Assembly (NCBI GenBank): GCA_024234215.1
Contig: JACKOQ010000001.1
Coordinates: 620,001-684,000 of the forward strand
Reading direction: 5' to 3'
DNA: 64,000 bases
Origin: Pseudomonadales bacterium
GTDB taxonomy: Bacteria > Pseudomonadota > Gammaproteobacteria > Pseudomonadales > UBA5862
Position numbers and translations under genes: made by a program. This document shows, piece after piece, positions 1-8,009 of the stretch; position 1 is the stretch's first letter, and the number at the start of each line of letters is the position of its first letter. Below the pieces are notes generated by a model that saw only the letters and a list, made by a program, of their open reading frames with translations, was not told the DNA's origin and did not search any database.

Positions 1-1
1 G

Positions 2-1552
2 ATCGCGCTGGTCAGCAAGGGCAGTCTGATCGAGAGTTCGACCTACTTCGCGCAGGGCGGCATTGCCGCGGTGCTGGCCGAGAATGACAGCATCGAGGCG
101 CATGTGGCCGACACCTTGCGTGCCGGCGCCGGGCTGTGTCACCGCGATGCGGTCGAGTTCACGGTGCGCAACAGTCGCGGCATCATCGAGTGGCTGATCG
201 AGCAGGGGGTGCCCTTCACCAAGACCGACCGGCCCGAGCAGGGTTTTGAGGATTACCACCTGACCCAGGAGGGGGGGCATAGCCTGCGCCGCATCATCCA
301 TGCCGAGGATGCGACCGGGCAGGCGGTCTCCAATGCGTTGATCGACCGGCTGCACAGCCACGCCAACATCGGTGTGTTCGAGTACCGCACCGCGGTCGAT
401 CTGATCGTGCAGCAGGATGCGCAGGGAGAGCGGCGCTGCACCGGTGCCTATCTCCTCAACCAGCAGAACGGCGAGGTGGAGGTGTTTCAGGCGCGCTTCA
501 CTGCGCTGGCCACCGGCGGGGCGAGCAAGGTCTATCTCTACACCTCCAATCCTGACACCGCCACCGGTGATGGCATCGCCATGGCCTGGCGTGCCGGCTG
601 CCGGGTGGCCAACATGGAGTTCAACCAGTTCCATCCCACCTGCCTCTACCACCCCAAGGCCAAATCCTTTCTGATTTCCGAGGCGCTGCGTGGCGAGGGG
701 GCCAGATTGTTGCTGCCCGATGGCACCGCATTCATGCAGCGGTTTCATCCACAGCAGGAGCTGGCACCGCGTGATGTGGTGGCCCGCGCCATCGACCACG
801 AGATGAAGCGGCTGGGCATCGACCATGTCTACCTCGACATCAGCCACCAGCCGGCCGACTTCATCCGCAGCCACTTTCCGACCATCTACGGTCGCTGCCT
901 GGAGTTCGGCATCGACATCACCCGCGAGCCGATTCCGGTGGTGCCGGCGGCCCACTACACCTGTGGCGGGGTGGTGGTCGATCTCGATGGCGCCACCGAC
1001 CTGCCCGGACTCTACGCCATCGGCGAGAGCAGTTGCACCGGGCTGCATGGCGCCAACCGCATGGCCAGCAACTCGCTGCTTGAATGTCTGGTCTATGCCC
1101 AAGCGGCGGCCCAGTCGATTCTGCGCCGCAGTGACGCGACGCCAGCGCCGGCGCCGATCCGGCCATGGGACGAATCCAGGGTGATCGATTCGGACGAAGA
1201 GATCGTGATCGCGCACAACTGGGAGGAGCTGCGCCGTTTCATGTGGGACTATGTCGGCATCGTGCGCACCGACAAGCGGCTGGCGCGGGCATTGCGCCGG
1301 GTCGAGCTGCTGAAGCAGGAAATTGCCGACTATTACGGTCACTACAGGGTGACCAATGACCTGCTGGAGCTGCGTAACCTCTCCTGTGTCGCCGAGTTGA
1401 TCGTGCGCTGCGCGATTGCCCGCAAGGAGAGCCGCGGGCTGCACTATACCCTTGATTATCCTGATCTATTGCCCCGTGCGCTCGACACCGTGCTGATCCC
1501 CGTCATCGGCGGTGCGGCGCCGACCATGACCCTGCTGGAGCCCAATCCGTAA
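2..1552 (+). CDS. nadB: L-aspartate oxidase NadB (5' end outside window)
   Basis: This enzyme oxidises L-aspartate to iminoaspartate, the first step of de novo NAD synthesis; quinolinate synthase NadA uses the product. The reading frame is already open at base 2, and its first visible residues (STYFAQGGIAAV) are the conserved flavoprotein stretch following the N-terminal Rossmann motif, so only about 30-40 residues are missing upstream. Other family motifs are EFNQFHPT (substrate loop), HYTCGGV and GANRMASNSLLE (FAD-binding C-terminal part of the flavin domain), followed by the helical C-terminal domain. The gene converges with ygfX on the other strand and the two overlap by 87 bp. NadB adjacent to ygfX/sdhE is also known in pseudomonads. 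The family call is certain; only the start is unseen. Confidence 0.96.
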   Translation: MALVSKGSLIESSTYFAQGGIAAVLAENDSIEAHVADTLRAGAGLCHRDAVEFTVRNSRGIIEWLIEQGVPFTKTDRPEQGFEDYHLTQEGGHSLRRIIHAEDATGQAVSNALIDRLHSHANIGVFEYRTAVDLIVQQDAQGERRCTGAYLLNQQNGEVEVFQARFTALATGGASKVYLYTSNPDTATGDGIAMAWRAGCRVANMEFNQFHPTCLYHPKAKSFLISEALRGEGARLLLPDGTAFMQRFHPQQELAPRDVVARAIDHEMKRLGIDHVYLDISHQPADFIRSHFPTIYGRCLEFGIDITREPIPVVPAAHYTCGGVVVDLDGATDLPGLYAIGESSCTGLHGANRMASNSLLECLVYAQAAAQSILRRSDATPAPAPIRPWDESRVIDSDEEIVIAHNWEELRRFMWDYVGIVRTDKRLARALRRVELLKQEIADYYGHYRVTNDLLELRNLSCVAELIVRCAIARKESRGLHYTLDYPDLLPRALDTVLIPVIGGAAPTMTLLEPNP

Positions 1553-1957
1553 TCGGCGCCAGTCGGTGGCCGTCAAGGCGTCGGGCAGCAGCAACAGCGG
1601 GTAGCGTGTCCTCCACCAGGGTGACTCGAACGGACGGAGGCTGAGCGCAATGCACCAGGGGGTGATGCGCGTGCCGGGCTCCAGCGTGGCCAGTCGGCGC
1701 TGTCCGCCGTAGGTGGTCAGCTCGGTGTGGTGCGGATGCAGCGTCAGTCGAACGATGCGGTCGGGATGGCGTCGACGCAGCCGCGATTCCTGCAGTGCGC
1801 ATGACAGCAGCAGCAGTGTCGTGCCGCCCCAGCGCACGGTAGCGGGCAGCTCGGCGCTCAGCAGTCCGATCAGGCCGGCGCCATGTGCCAGTCCGACCAG
1901 TGCAATGAGCAGCAACGACTGCTCAAGCCGGATGGTCAGGGGCGGTGGTTGCTGCAC
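1466..1957 (-). CDS. ygfX: YgfX/CptA-family small membrane protein
   Basis: This is a 163-residue protein with two hydrophobic segments near residues 13-32 and 38-55, then a basic stretch (ESRLRRRHPDR) and a soluble domain ending in a conserved-looking DWRRLRIGLQQ helix. Size, topology and position directly after sdhE match YgfX (CptA), an inner-membrane protein whose role is debated (toxin of a proposed pair with SdhE, or partner in SDH/cell-division control). The probable start is a GTG inside the sdhE gene (35-bp overlap), so translation is likely coupled. The last ~20 residues are a polar tail lying opposite the nadB 3' end; E. coli YgfX (about 135 aa) lacks it. The family call rests on context and topology more than on strong motifs. 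Confidence 0.75.
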   Translation of the reverse strand: MQQPPPLTIRLEQSLLLIALVGLAHGAGLIGLLSAELPATVRWGGTTLLLLSCALQESRLRRRHPDRIVRLTLHPHHTELTTYGGQRRLATLEPGTRITPWCIALSLRPFESPWWRTRYPLLLLPDALTATDWRRLRIGLQQGHGRRRTADDGDQHGVERTGQ

Positions 1958-2189
1958 GGATTTTTCCGATCATCCGCGCCAGTTCGGCATCGGGCGCTGT
2001 TTCGCGGCCCAGCAGCCAGAGAAAGAGCGACTGGTCCTCTTCGCGCAGCAGCCGCTGATAGCTGGCGCGGTCGGCCGGGCCGAGGTTGGGGTAGTGCATC
2101 TTGACGAAGGGGAGCAGAATCAGGTCCAGCTCCAGCATGCCGCGTCGGCTGTGCCAGTATGTCCGATGCAGTTCCGTCTCATCCACCAT
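1923..2189 (-). CDS. sdhE: FAD assembly factor SdhE
   Basis: SdhE helps attach FAD covalently to the flavoprotein subunits of succinate dehydrogenase and fumarate reductase. The 88-residue product has the expected small helical size and the signature RRGMLELD (here SRRGMLELDLIL, residues 14-25), which contains the RGxxE core essential for flavinylation in characterised homologues. A later LLREEDQSLFLWLLG segment matches the conserved family C-terminal half. The gene is the first of a two-gene operon with ygfX and is divergent from ygfZ, the arrangement seen in E. coli. The ATG start at 2189 is close behind a TATAAT hexamer. Confidence 0.93.
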   Translation of the reverse strand: MVDETELHRTYWHSRRGMLELDLILLPFVKMHYPNLGPADRASYQRLLREEDQSLFLWLLGRETAPDAELARMIGKIRAATTAPDHPA

Positions 2190-2219
2190 CTGATTGCCTC
2201 TGCGCCTGTTGCAGCGGCT

Positions 2220-2251
2220 ATTATAGCGGCCACGATCGGTCGACCCGTCAA
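2220..2251 (-). promoter_or_regulatory. Candidate sigma-70 promoter of sdhE-ygfX
   Basis: On the minus strand a perfect TATAAT lies at 2225-2220, about 30 bp before the sdhE start. A TTGACG hexamer at 2251-2246 is a possible -35, but the spacer would be 20 bp, which is long. The same A/T-rich stretch also reads TATTAT on the plus strand toward ygfZ, so the divergent promoters may overlap here. Confidence 0.4.
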
Positions 2252-2294
2252 GGGGGCTGCCGATTGTTCACCACTGTTTGGCAGGGAGTAGTGT

Positions 2295-3317
2295 ATGTCC
2301 AGATGGCAGGAGTTTCTGCGCAGCCAGGGAGCCCGCTTCGACGGGTTCGAGCTGCTCGACTTTGGCGATCCCCAGGCTGGACAGGGCGCATCGACCCTGC
2401 TGACCGGCCTCAGCCACGAGGGGGTGATTCAGGTCAGCGGTGTGGAGAGCGAAAAGTTTCTGCAGGGGCAGTTGACCTGCGATCTGCGCGAAGTGGACAG
2501 CCACCATGCGCGGCTCGGCGCGCTCTGCACCTATCAGGGGCGCGCAGTGGCCACCTTCATTCTCAACCGCATCGGCAGCGACTACCACCTGCAGCTCGAC
2601 CGCTCGGCGCTGCCGCAGCTGTTGGCGACACTGGGCAAGTACATCGTCTTCTCCAAGGCCACGCTGCGTGATGCCAGTGATGAGTGGGTGCGCATCGGCC
2701 TGGCGGGCCACCATGCCAGCGAACTGCTCGGCGCCAACTTTGGTGCGTTGCCGGCCGCTGACTATGAGGTGATGCCGCTGAGCGCGGGGGCGATCCTCCG
2801 TCTGCCGGGCAGTGTGGCCCGTTTTCAGATCTGGCTCCCGTTCGATGCCGCCCTCGACATCTGGCCACGGCTGAAGCAGGGCGCCACCCTGGTCGGCAGC
2901 GATGGATGGCGGTTGCTGGAAATTCGTGCCGGCGTACCGATGGTGACGGCGGCGACCCAGGAGGCCTTCATTCCGCAGATGCTCAATTTCGACGAGCTGG
3001 GGGGCATCAACTACCGCAAGGGCTGCTACACCGGTCAGGAGATCATTGCCCGCTCGCACTACCGTGGCAAGCAGAAGCGGCACACCCAGCGTGCAGTGGT
3101 GGCCGACGCGGTGGAGCGGATCGCGCCAGGCAGCGAAATCCATGCAGCCGGGGAGGCCGCTCCGGTCGGCACGGTGGTGACGGCAGCGCGCGCTGGTGCG
3201 GGCTGGGAGCTGCTGGCGGTGCTCAAGGATGACCGGCTGGATGCCGAGCTGCGCTGGGGCGACAGCAACGGGCCGCCGGTCAGACTGCTCGATCTCCCCT
3301 ATACTTTATCGCTGTAG
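2295..3317 (+). CDS. ygfZ: Folate-binding protein YgfZ (Fe-S cluster / tRNA modification factor)
   Basis: YgfZ is a tetrahydrofolate-binding GcvT-like protein needed for activity of some iron-sulfur enzymes, including the MiaB tRNA modification enzyme. The 340-residue product has the diagnostic K-G-C-Y-T-G-Q-E motif (NYRKGCYTGQEIIARSHYRG, about residues 238-257), whose cysteine is conserved in the family. The N-terminal half contains the GcvT-like LxxGDxxxFLQGQLTCD-type segment (VSGVESEKFLQGQLTCDL). It is divergent from sdhE and followed 46 bp downstream by the HDOD gene, as in pseudomonads. The ATG at 2295 follows a GGCAGGGAGT purine-rich stretch. Confidence 0.95.
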   Translation: MSRWQEFLRSQGARFDGFELLDFGDPQAGQGASTLLTGLSHEGVIQVSGVESEKFLQGQLTCDLREVDSHHARLGALCTYQGRAVATFILNRIGSDYHLQLDRSALPQLLATLGKYIVFSKATLRDASDEWVRIGLAGHHASELLGANFGALPAADYEVMPLSAGAILRLPGSVARFQIWLPFDAALDIWPRLKQGATLVGSDGWRLLEIRAGVPMVTAATQEAFIPQMLNFDELGGINYRKGCYTGQEIIARSHYRGKQKRHTQRAVVADAVERIAPGSEIHAAGEAAPVGTVVTAARAGAGWELLAVLKDDRLDAELRWGDSNGPPVRLLDLPYTLSL

Positions 3318-3362
3318 GCGGCCGTGGGCTGCCGTTTCTTCTTTTGAGCAGGCAGCAATGAC

Positions 3363-4202
3363 ATGACCGACCTCTGCGCACAAGTTCGCAGCGACATTCT
3401 GCAAGCCATCGAGGCAGATCGGCTGGTGATGCCGACCCTGCCGGAGGTGGCATTGACGATCCGGACCGAAGCGAGCAATCCCAACTCCACCGCCGCCAGC
3501 CTGGCACGGGCCATTGGCCGCGATGCCGCGCTGAGCGCCCGGTTGCTGAAGATCGCCAACAGTCCGCTGTTGCGCGCTTCGCGCGCCATCAATGATCTGC
3601 AGATGGCAATCAGCCGGCTGGGGGTACAGTACAGCAGCAACCTGGCCACCGGGTTGGCGATGCAGCAGATGTTCCAGAGCAGCTCCAGGGCGATCGATCA
3701 GCGGCTGCGGCAGATCTGGCACGAGAGCACCGAGGTGGCGGGCATCGCGCTGGTGCTGACGCAGAATTTCACCAGGCTCAAGCCTGATCAGGCCATGCTG
3801 GCCGGGTTGATGCATCGCCTGGGCGCACTGCCGATTCTCACCTATGCCGAAGGCCGGTCTGAACTGCTGGCGTCACCGGCGTTGATCGATCGGTTGATCG
3901 AGGAGCTGCACCACGAGTTGGGCCGCGCCATTCTCGAGCGCTGGGAGTTTCCGCCGGCACTGGTCGAAGTGCCGGAACGCTACCGCGATTTTGGTCGCGA
4001 CAGCAGTGCGCCGGACTATGTCGATGTCGTGATGGTTGCGGCACTGCACAGCCGTCTTGACAGCGACCATCCCGATCTCAAGCTTGACTGGAGCACCATT
4101 CCGGCCTTCGGCAAGCTGGGGCTCGATCCCGACATCGACGCCCGGCAGATCGAGGATGTCAGCGACGAGATGGAGGCGGCGATGGCGCTGCTGAATGGCT
4201 GA
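3363..4202 (+). CDS. HDOD-domain signalling protein
   Basis: This 279-residue protein is a stand-alone HDOD domain, a divergent, usually non-catalytic relative of HD phosphohydrolases used as a signalling scaffold. The family pattern is visible: VMPTLPEVALTIR (residues ~21-33), DAALSARLLKIANSPLLRASRAINDLQMAISRLG (~55-88), an HD-like AMLAGLMHRLG (~143-153) and the C-terminal ELHHELGRAILERWEFP (~178-194), which resembles the HxxxGxxLLxxWxxP motif. There is no attached receiver, GGDEF or kinase domain, so its input and output are unknown. It lies downstream of ygfZ on the same strand, probably in the same transcript. Confidence 0.88.
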   Translation: MTDLCAQVRSDILQAIEADRLVMPTLPEVALTIRTEASNPNSTAASLARAIGRDAALSARLLKIANSPLLRASRAINDLQMAISRLGVQYSSNLATGLAMQQMFQSSSRAIDQRLRQIWHESTEVAGIALVLTQNFTRLKPDQAMLAGLMHRLGALPILTYAEGRSELLASPALIDRLIEELHHELGRAILERWEFPPALVEVPERYRDFGRDSSAPDYVDVVMVAALHSRLDSDHPDLKLDWSTIPAFGKLGLDPDIDARQIEDVSDEMEAAMALLNG

Positions 4203-4279
4203 AAGCCGCAGCGCCGATGCGTGCCAGGATGACGCCGACAGTCTGGAGCTGATCGGGCGCCACTGCGGGCGGTTGCAGG

Positions 4280-4765
4280 TCAATGCGGAATCGGCACCTG
4301 GACGGCGCGGGTTGGCAGGGCCACCGTTGCGGTGCCGGGTGCGGTGACGATGCGCTCGCCATCCGGGCCGGTTTTGCTCACCTCCAGCTTCAGATCGACC
4401 AGAAACAGATCGCCCTCCTCATAGCGACGGGCAATGACGCCGCTGCCGGTCAGTGTGTCGCCGAGCACCGCATAGTGACGGTTCTGGTAGGAGATCTTCT
4501 TCAGCCAGCCGGAGGGTCCCATCCAGTTGCGGATCATCTGCACCATCACCTCACCATGGAAGGGCGCATGGATGACCAGGTTGGGGTAGCCTTCGTGACG
4601 GGCCCATTCGAGGTCGTAATGGATGCGATGGGCCAGATTCATCACCGCCGACAGTTGAAACAGTTGGGCGGCACCGATGGTGACCGACAGCGGTGGCAGC
4701 AGGTCGCCTTCGGTGACATAGGGCCACATCAGCCGGCGGGTGGTGGGTGCGGGAATCGAATTCAT
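4280..4765 (-). CDS. MaoC-like hotdog dehydratase (small subunit type)
   Basis: This 161-residue protein resembles the C-terminal-type single-hotdog MaoC hydratases. The sequence HYDLEWARHEGYPNLVIHAPFHGEVMVQM (residues ~49-77) corresponds to the hydratase motif that carries the catalytic Asp/His pair in MaoC proteins (usually YxDxxxA...G...PxxHG). It probably hydrates a 2-enoyl thioester, but the substrate is unknown. The gene is preceded by a second hotdog gene on the same strand only 20 bp away. Split pairs of this kind form heteromeric hydratases in steroid and fatty-acid degradation clusters, so the two are likely partners. Confidence 0.8.
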   Translation of the reverse strand: MNSIPAPTTRRLMWPYVTEGDLLPPLSVTIGAAQLFQLSAVMNLAHRIHYDLEWARHEGYPNLVIHAPFHGEVMVQMIRNWMGPSGWLKKISYQNRHYAVLGDTLTGSGVIARRYEEGDLFLVDLKLEVSKTGPDGERIVTAPGTATVALPTRAVQVPIPH

Positions 4766-4785
4766 GACGTTCTCCTTGCCGCCGC

Positions 4786-5304
4786 TCAGCGGGAAATGGT
4801 CGAGCTTCTGACGATCAGCACCAACTCGTCCGCCTCGTTGCGGTACTCGGTCTCGATGGTGGTGAAGACCAGCGGGCCGGTGCGGCCATTTTTTTCGGTC
4901 AGATCGGCCAGCTTCGAGCGCCGGGTCAGACGGTCGCCGGGACGGACCGGGCGGAAGAACTCCACCTCGGTGCCGCCGCCCATCAATCGGGGCAGTGGCA
5001 GCGGCGGGCGCAGACCGCTGTGGACGTCATCATCCTTCGGCAGGCCATCGTCGCGCAGATCCATGTGTGGGACGATGCGGCTGAACGGCGTGCCGAAGAA
5101 CATCGGCGGTGCGGTGATGCCGCCATAGGGAGTGCCCTGGGCGAACTCCTCGTCGAAGTAGAGTGGATCGGGTCCGCCGAAGCCGACCGCATTGGCGTAG
5201 TTCTGGATTGCCTCCAGCCTGACTTCGGCCGTCGAGACGGGGCCCTCCTTGCCGATCCAGGCGAGGAGTTCGGGGGTGAGAATCGGAGTGTTGCTGTCAC
5301 TCAT
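4786..5304 (-). CDS. FAS1-like dehydratase domain protein (MaoC N-terminal type)
   Basis: The 172-residue product is a single-hotdog protein of the MaoC N-terminal/FAS1-like dehydratase family: YANAVGFGGPDPLYFDEEFAQGTPYGGITAPPMFF (about residues 31-65) is its typical opening. These domains usually lack complete catalytic residues and pair with a catalytic MaoC subunit, here probably the product of the gene 20 bp downstream. The ATG at 5304 was chosen because the homology begins just after it and an AGGATG stretch lies upstream; a longer in-frame extension would have no recognisable family sequence. Likely role: beta-oxidation-type hydration of a bulky acyl-CoA. Confidence 0.82.
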   Translation of the reverse strand: MSDSNTPILTPELLAWIGKEGPVSTAEVRLEAIQNYANAVGFGGPDPLYFDEEFAQGTPYGGITAPPMFFGTPFSRIVPHMDLRDDGLPKDDDVHSGLRPPLPLPRLMGGGTEVEFFRPVRPGDRLTRRSKLADLTEKNGRTGPLVFTTIETEYRNEADELVLIVRSSTISR

Positions 5305-5452
5305 GGTGTCATCCTGCCATCCTGACTTTATTGTTATGGGTGTTCGGTCGATGACCGATGCCAGCGGTATCGAAGCACAAATTGCACTGGCAGACAATCT
5401 GCTGCCTCGCGCGGCGCGATTGACCACGCCGGCCTGTAGCGGTCGAGTCGGT

Positions 5453-5764
5453 TCAGAGTACCGACTCGAACACTTCGAGCTTGGGTGGCCCCAGATACAT
5501 GGTGCGCACGCCGCTGGCGTTGCCGGCATTGGCGTGGGCCTTGCGGAAGGCTTCGGAGCGGGTCCAGTTCTCGAAATCCTGACGCGACTCCCAGACCGAG
5601 TGGGAGGCGAACAGGGTGTGGTCCTCTTCGGTCGGTCCGCGCATCAGATGAAACTCCCTGAAGCCGGGAACACCCTGCAGGTGGCTGTCACGGGTCTGCC
5701 AGATTTCGGTGAAGGCATCTTCCTGGCCGCGCGCGATCCGGAACCTGTTCATGGCGACAAACAT
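5453..5764 (-). CDS. ABM / IsdG-like monooxygenase-fold protein
   Basis: A 103-residue ferredoxin-like alpha/beta-barrel protein of the antibiotic biosynthesis monooxygenase superfamily. It starts with the family beta-strand MFVAMNRFRIARGQEDAFTEIW, continues with VPGFREFHLMRG, and has a conserved SVWESRQDFENWTRSEAFRKAHANA helix (residues ~57-81) similar to haem-degrading HmoA/IsdG-like proteins, including the Asn-Trp...His region. Haem degradation is possible, but the superfamily is functionally diverse and no iron-uptake gene is nearby. It stands alone between the FAS1-like gene and the gpsA promoter region. GAATTC/AGGAGAATTC before the ATG supplies a good ribosome-binding site. Confidence 0.78.
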   Translation of the reverse strand: MFVAMNRFRIARGQEDAFTEIWQTRDSHLQGVPGFREFHLMRGPTEEDHTLFASHSVWESRQDFENWTRSEAFRKAHANAGNASGVRTMYLGPPKLEVFESVL

Positions 5765-5876
5765 GCTGAATTCTCCTGTCGGTATTGATCGTTGAGCCGG
5801 GGCATCTTAGCAAGGCGGTTTGAAAAGACAATTTGCCCATGGTGAGATTGGGCTTCGGGTGAGCACGGGCGTCTGT

Positions 5877-5905
5877 TTGGGACGCGGAGCCGCCTGGGTT
5901 ATGAT
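5877..5905 (+). promoter_or_regulatory. gpsA: Candidate sigma-70 promoter of gpsA
   Basis: TTGGGA at 5877-5882 and TATGAT at 5900-5905 are separated by 17 bp. Transcription would start near 5912, leaving a leader of about 70 nt before the chosen gpsA ATG at 5982. Confidence 0.55.
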
Positions 5906-5981
5906 GCCGCCGCTTTGCGCCTCATGGCACAGGGTGGCCCTGGTTGGATTCGCCGGCATGACAAGCACAATAAAAGATGAG

Positions 5982-7016
5982 ATGAAAACCGCCAGGCGCG
6001 TCACGGTGCTGGGAGGAGGCTCCTTCGGCACGGTACTGGCCAACATCCTGGCCGAGAATGGCCACACCGTCTGGCTGTGGATGCGCGACCGTGACCGTGT
6101 CGAGCAGGTCGCGCAGTCGCGCGAGAATGCCGCCTACCTGCCGGGCTATCGGCTGCATGATGCGCTTCAGGTGACGGCAGAGATGGCCGCCTGTCTGCCC
6201 GACAGCGAGATCGTCTTTGTCAGTGTGCCGAGCCAGACGGTCAGGGCGGTGGTGCGTGCCGCCAGTGCCTGGCTGCCGAGCGATGTCATCATGGTCAGCA
6301 CCGCCAAGGGCATCGAGGCGGAAGGTTTTCGCATGATGAGTCAGGTGCTGGTCGAAGAGATGCCGAACGCCCGCATCGGCGCCCTGAGCGGGCCCAATCT
6401 GGCGCGGGAGATTGCCGCGCGTTTTCCAACGGCCACGGTGATCGCCAGCGCGGATGAAGCGCTCTGCAACACCATTCAGGAGACCCTGGGCTGCGACTAC
6501 CTCCGCGTCTATTCCGCGATCGATCTGTATGGCGTGCAGCTGGCCGGCGCGCTGAAGAACATCTACGCGATCATCACCGGCATGGCGGATGCGCTGGGAA
6601 TGGGCGCCAACACCCGCGGCATGCTGATCACCCGCAGTCTGGCCGAGATGAGCCGCTTTGCGGTACGCCTTGGGGCCGAGCCGATGACCTTTCTCGGCCT
6701 GACCGGTGTGGGCGACCTGGTGGTGACCTGCACCTCACCGCTCAGCCGCAACTACCGTGTCGGTGCCCTGGTGGGGCGTGGCAAGAGCGTGGCCGAGGCC
6801 ATGGCCGAGGTCGGGCAGGTGGCCGAAGGGGTCAACACGCTGAATCTGGTCAAGCAGAAGGCGATCGAACTGGACATCTACATGCCGCTGGTGATGGGAC
6901 TGGATGCTGTGCTCAGCAATCCCGGCATGGCCTTCGATGTCGCCAAGGCGCTGATGCTCGGCAGCGGCAAGCGTGACGTGGAGTTCTCCCTGAGGGGTCA
7001 GCAGCAGGTGGTCTGA
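5982..7016 (+). CDS. gpsA: Glycerol-3-phosphate dehydrogenase [NAD(P)+] GpsA
   Basis: GpsA reduces dihydroxyacetone phosphate to sn-glycerol 3-phosphate, the backbone precursor for phospholipids. The 344-residue product has the N-terminal dinucleotide-binding motif VTVLGGGSFGTVLA (residues ~6-19), FVSVPSQ, the STAKGIE and SGPNLAREI motifs, the catalytic-lysine helix QLAGALKNIYAIITGM, and the C-terminal LTGVGDLVVTCTSPLSRN. The ATG at 5982 was chosen because the homology begins four residues later and GATGAG precedes it; an in-frame ATG at 5958 would add eight residues, and earlier starts overlap the predicted promoter. Confidence 0.96.
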   Translation: MKTARRVTVLGGGSFGTVLANILAENGHTVWLWMRDRDRVEQVAQSRENAAYLPGYRLHDALQVTAEMAACLPDSEIVFVSVPSQTVRAVVRAASAWLPSDVIMVSTAKGIEAEGFRMMSQVLVEEMPNARIGALSGPNLAREIAARFPTATVIASADEALCNTIQETLGCDYLRVYSAIDLYGVQLAGALKNIYAIITGMADALGMGANTRGMLITRSLAEMSRFAVRLGAEPMTFLGLTGVGDLVVTCTSPLSRNYRVGALVGRGKSVAEAMAEVGQVAEGVNTLNLVKQKAIELDIYMPLVMGLDAVLSNPGMAFDVAKALMLGSGKRDVEFSLRGQQQVV

Positions 7017-7046
7017 TCCGTGGGCGGACGTGCCCTGCGGGGTGCT

Positions 7047-8009
7047 TTACGCGCTTTGCCTCTCCTCGTGGAGCACAGCACGGTTGCGACCCGATCTCTT
7101 GGCGCTGTAGAGCGCGGCGTCAGCCGCGGCGATCAGCCCGTTCTCATCGGCAATGGTGGCATCGAGCGCACCGATGCCGAGGCTGGCGGTCACCGCAATC
7201 GGCGTTCCCTCAAACAGGATCGGCTGCTCCTGGAGGGTGGTGCGCAGGCGCTCCGCGGTCCTCATCGCCTCGGCCGCCGGGGTGCCTGGCAGGATCAGGC
7301 CGAACTCCTCGCCGCCGTAGCGCCCGGCGATGTCCGAGTCGCGCAGGCTCTTTTTGACGATGGCCGCGACCTCAACCAGCACCGCGTCGCCACCCAGATG
7401 GCCATGGCTGTCGTTGATCGACTTGAAATGATCGAGGTCGAACAGGATCAGCGACAGCGGTTGCTGGTAACGTGTTGCCCGGTTGAACTCCTCGGTCAGA
7501 CGGGATTGCCAGTGGCTGCGATTGAGCAGTTGGGTCAGGCCATCGATGCGGCTGGCGTTTTCCAGTTTCTGCATCGCTGACTGGTGCAGGGCGTGATAGA
7601 TCGCGGTGTCGGTCACGTCGAGCAGGATGATGCAGACATGATCGACTTCGCCACTGTCACGCTTGATCGGTATCAGCGTCAGATCCTGACGCATGAACTC
7701 CATGTCACCGGTCACTGGGCGGTTGTGCCGGAACTGGAACAGGTAGGGGCGCTGCTGCCATGAGCTGAAGGCGAAATTTTTCAACATGAACACGCTGTTG
7801 ATCTTCTTTTCAAGCCAGCGCTGCGGCAGTTGCGGAAAGCAGTCGAACAGCTTTCTGCCCAGAACCTCATCGGCATGGATGCCGCTGTGGGTGGCCATGA
7901 ATCCGTTCCAGAACTGAATTTCAAGATCTCTGTCGACCATGAACACGCCGACATTGATGCGGTCGACGACGCACTCCAGCAGTTGCGAGGAGGGCGAGAA
8001 AGCGGACAC
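7047..8009 (-). CDS. PAS-GGDEF diguanylate cyclase
   Basis: This 320-residue protein has an N-terminal PAS sensor domain (about residues 8-135, with GVFMVDRDLEIQFWNGFM) and a C-terminal GGDEF domain (about 150-315). The active-site motif is GGEEF at residues 232-236, and an RxxD product-inhibition site (RDSD, 223-226) sits five residues before it, so an active cyclase making c-di-GMP with feedback control is predicted. No membrane segment is visible. The start is GTG, directly abutting the stop codon of the CheC-like gene, so the protein is translationally coupled to it and to the receiver gene upstream. Confidence 0.92.
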   Translation of the reverse strand: MSAFSPSSQLLECVVDRINVGVFMVDRDLEIQFWNGFMATHSGIHADEVLGRKLFDCFPQLPQRWLEKKINSVFMLKNFAFSSWQQRPYLFQFRHNRPVTGDMEFMRQDLTLIPIKRDSGEVDHVCIILLDVTDTAIYHALHQSAMQKLENASRIDGLTQLLNRSHWQSRLTEEFNRATRYQQPLSLILFDLDHFKSINDSHGHLGGDAVLVEVAAIVKKSLRDSDIAGRYGGEEFGLILPGTPAAEAMRTAERLRTTLQEQPILFEGTPIAVTASLGIGALDATIADENGLIAAADAALYSAKRSGRNRAVLHEERQSA

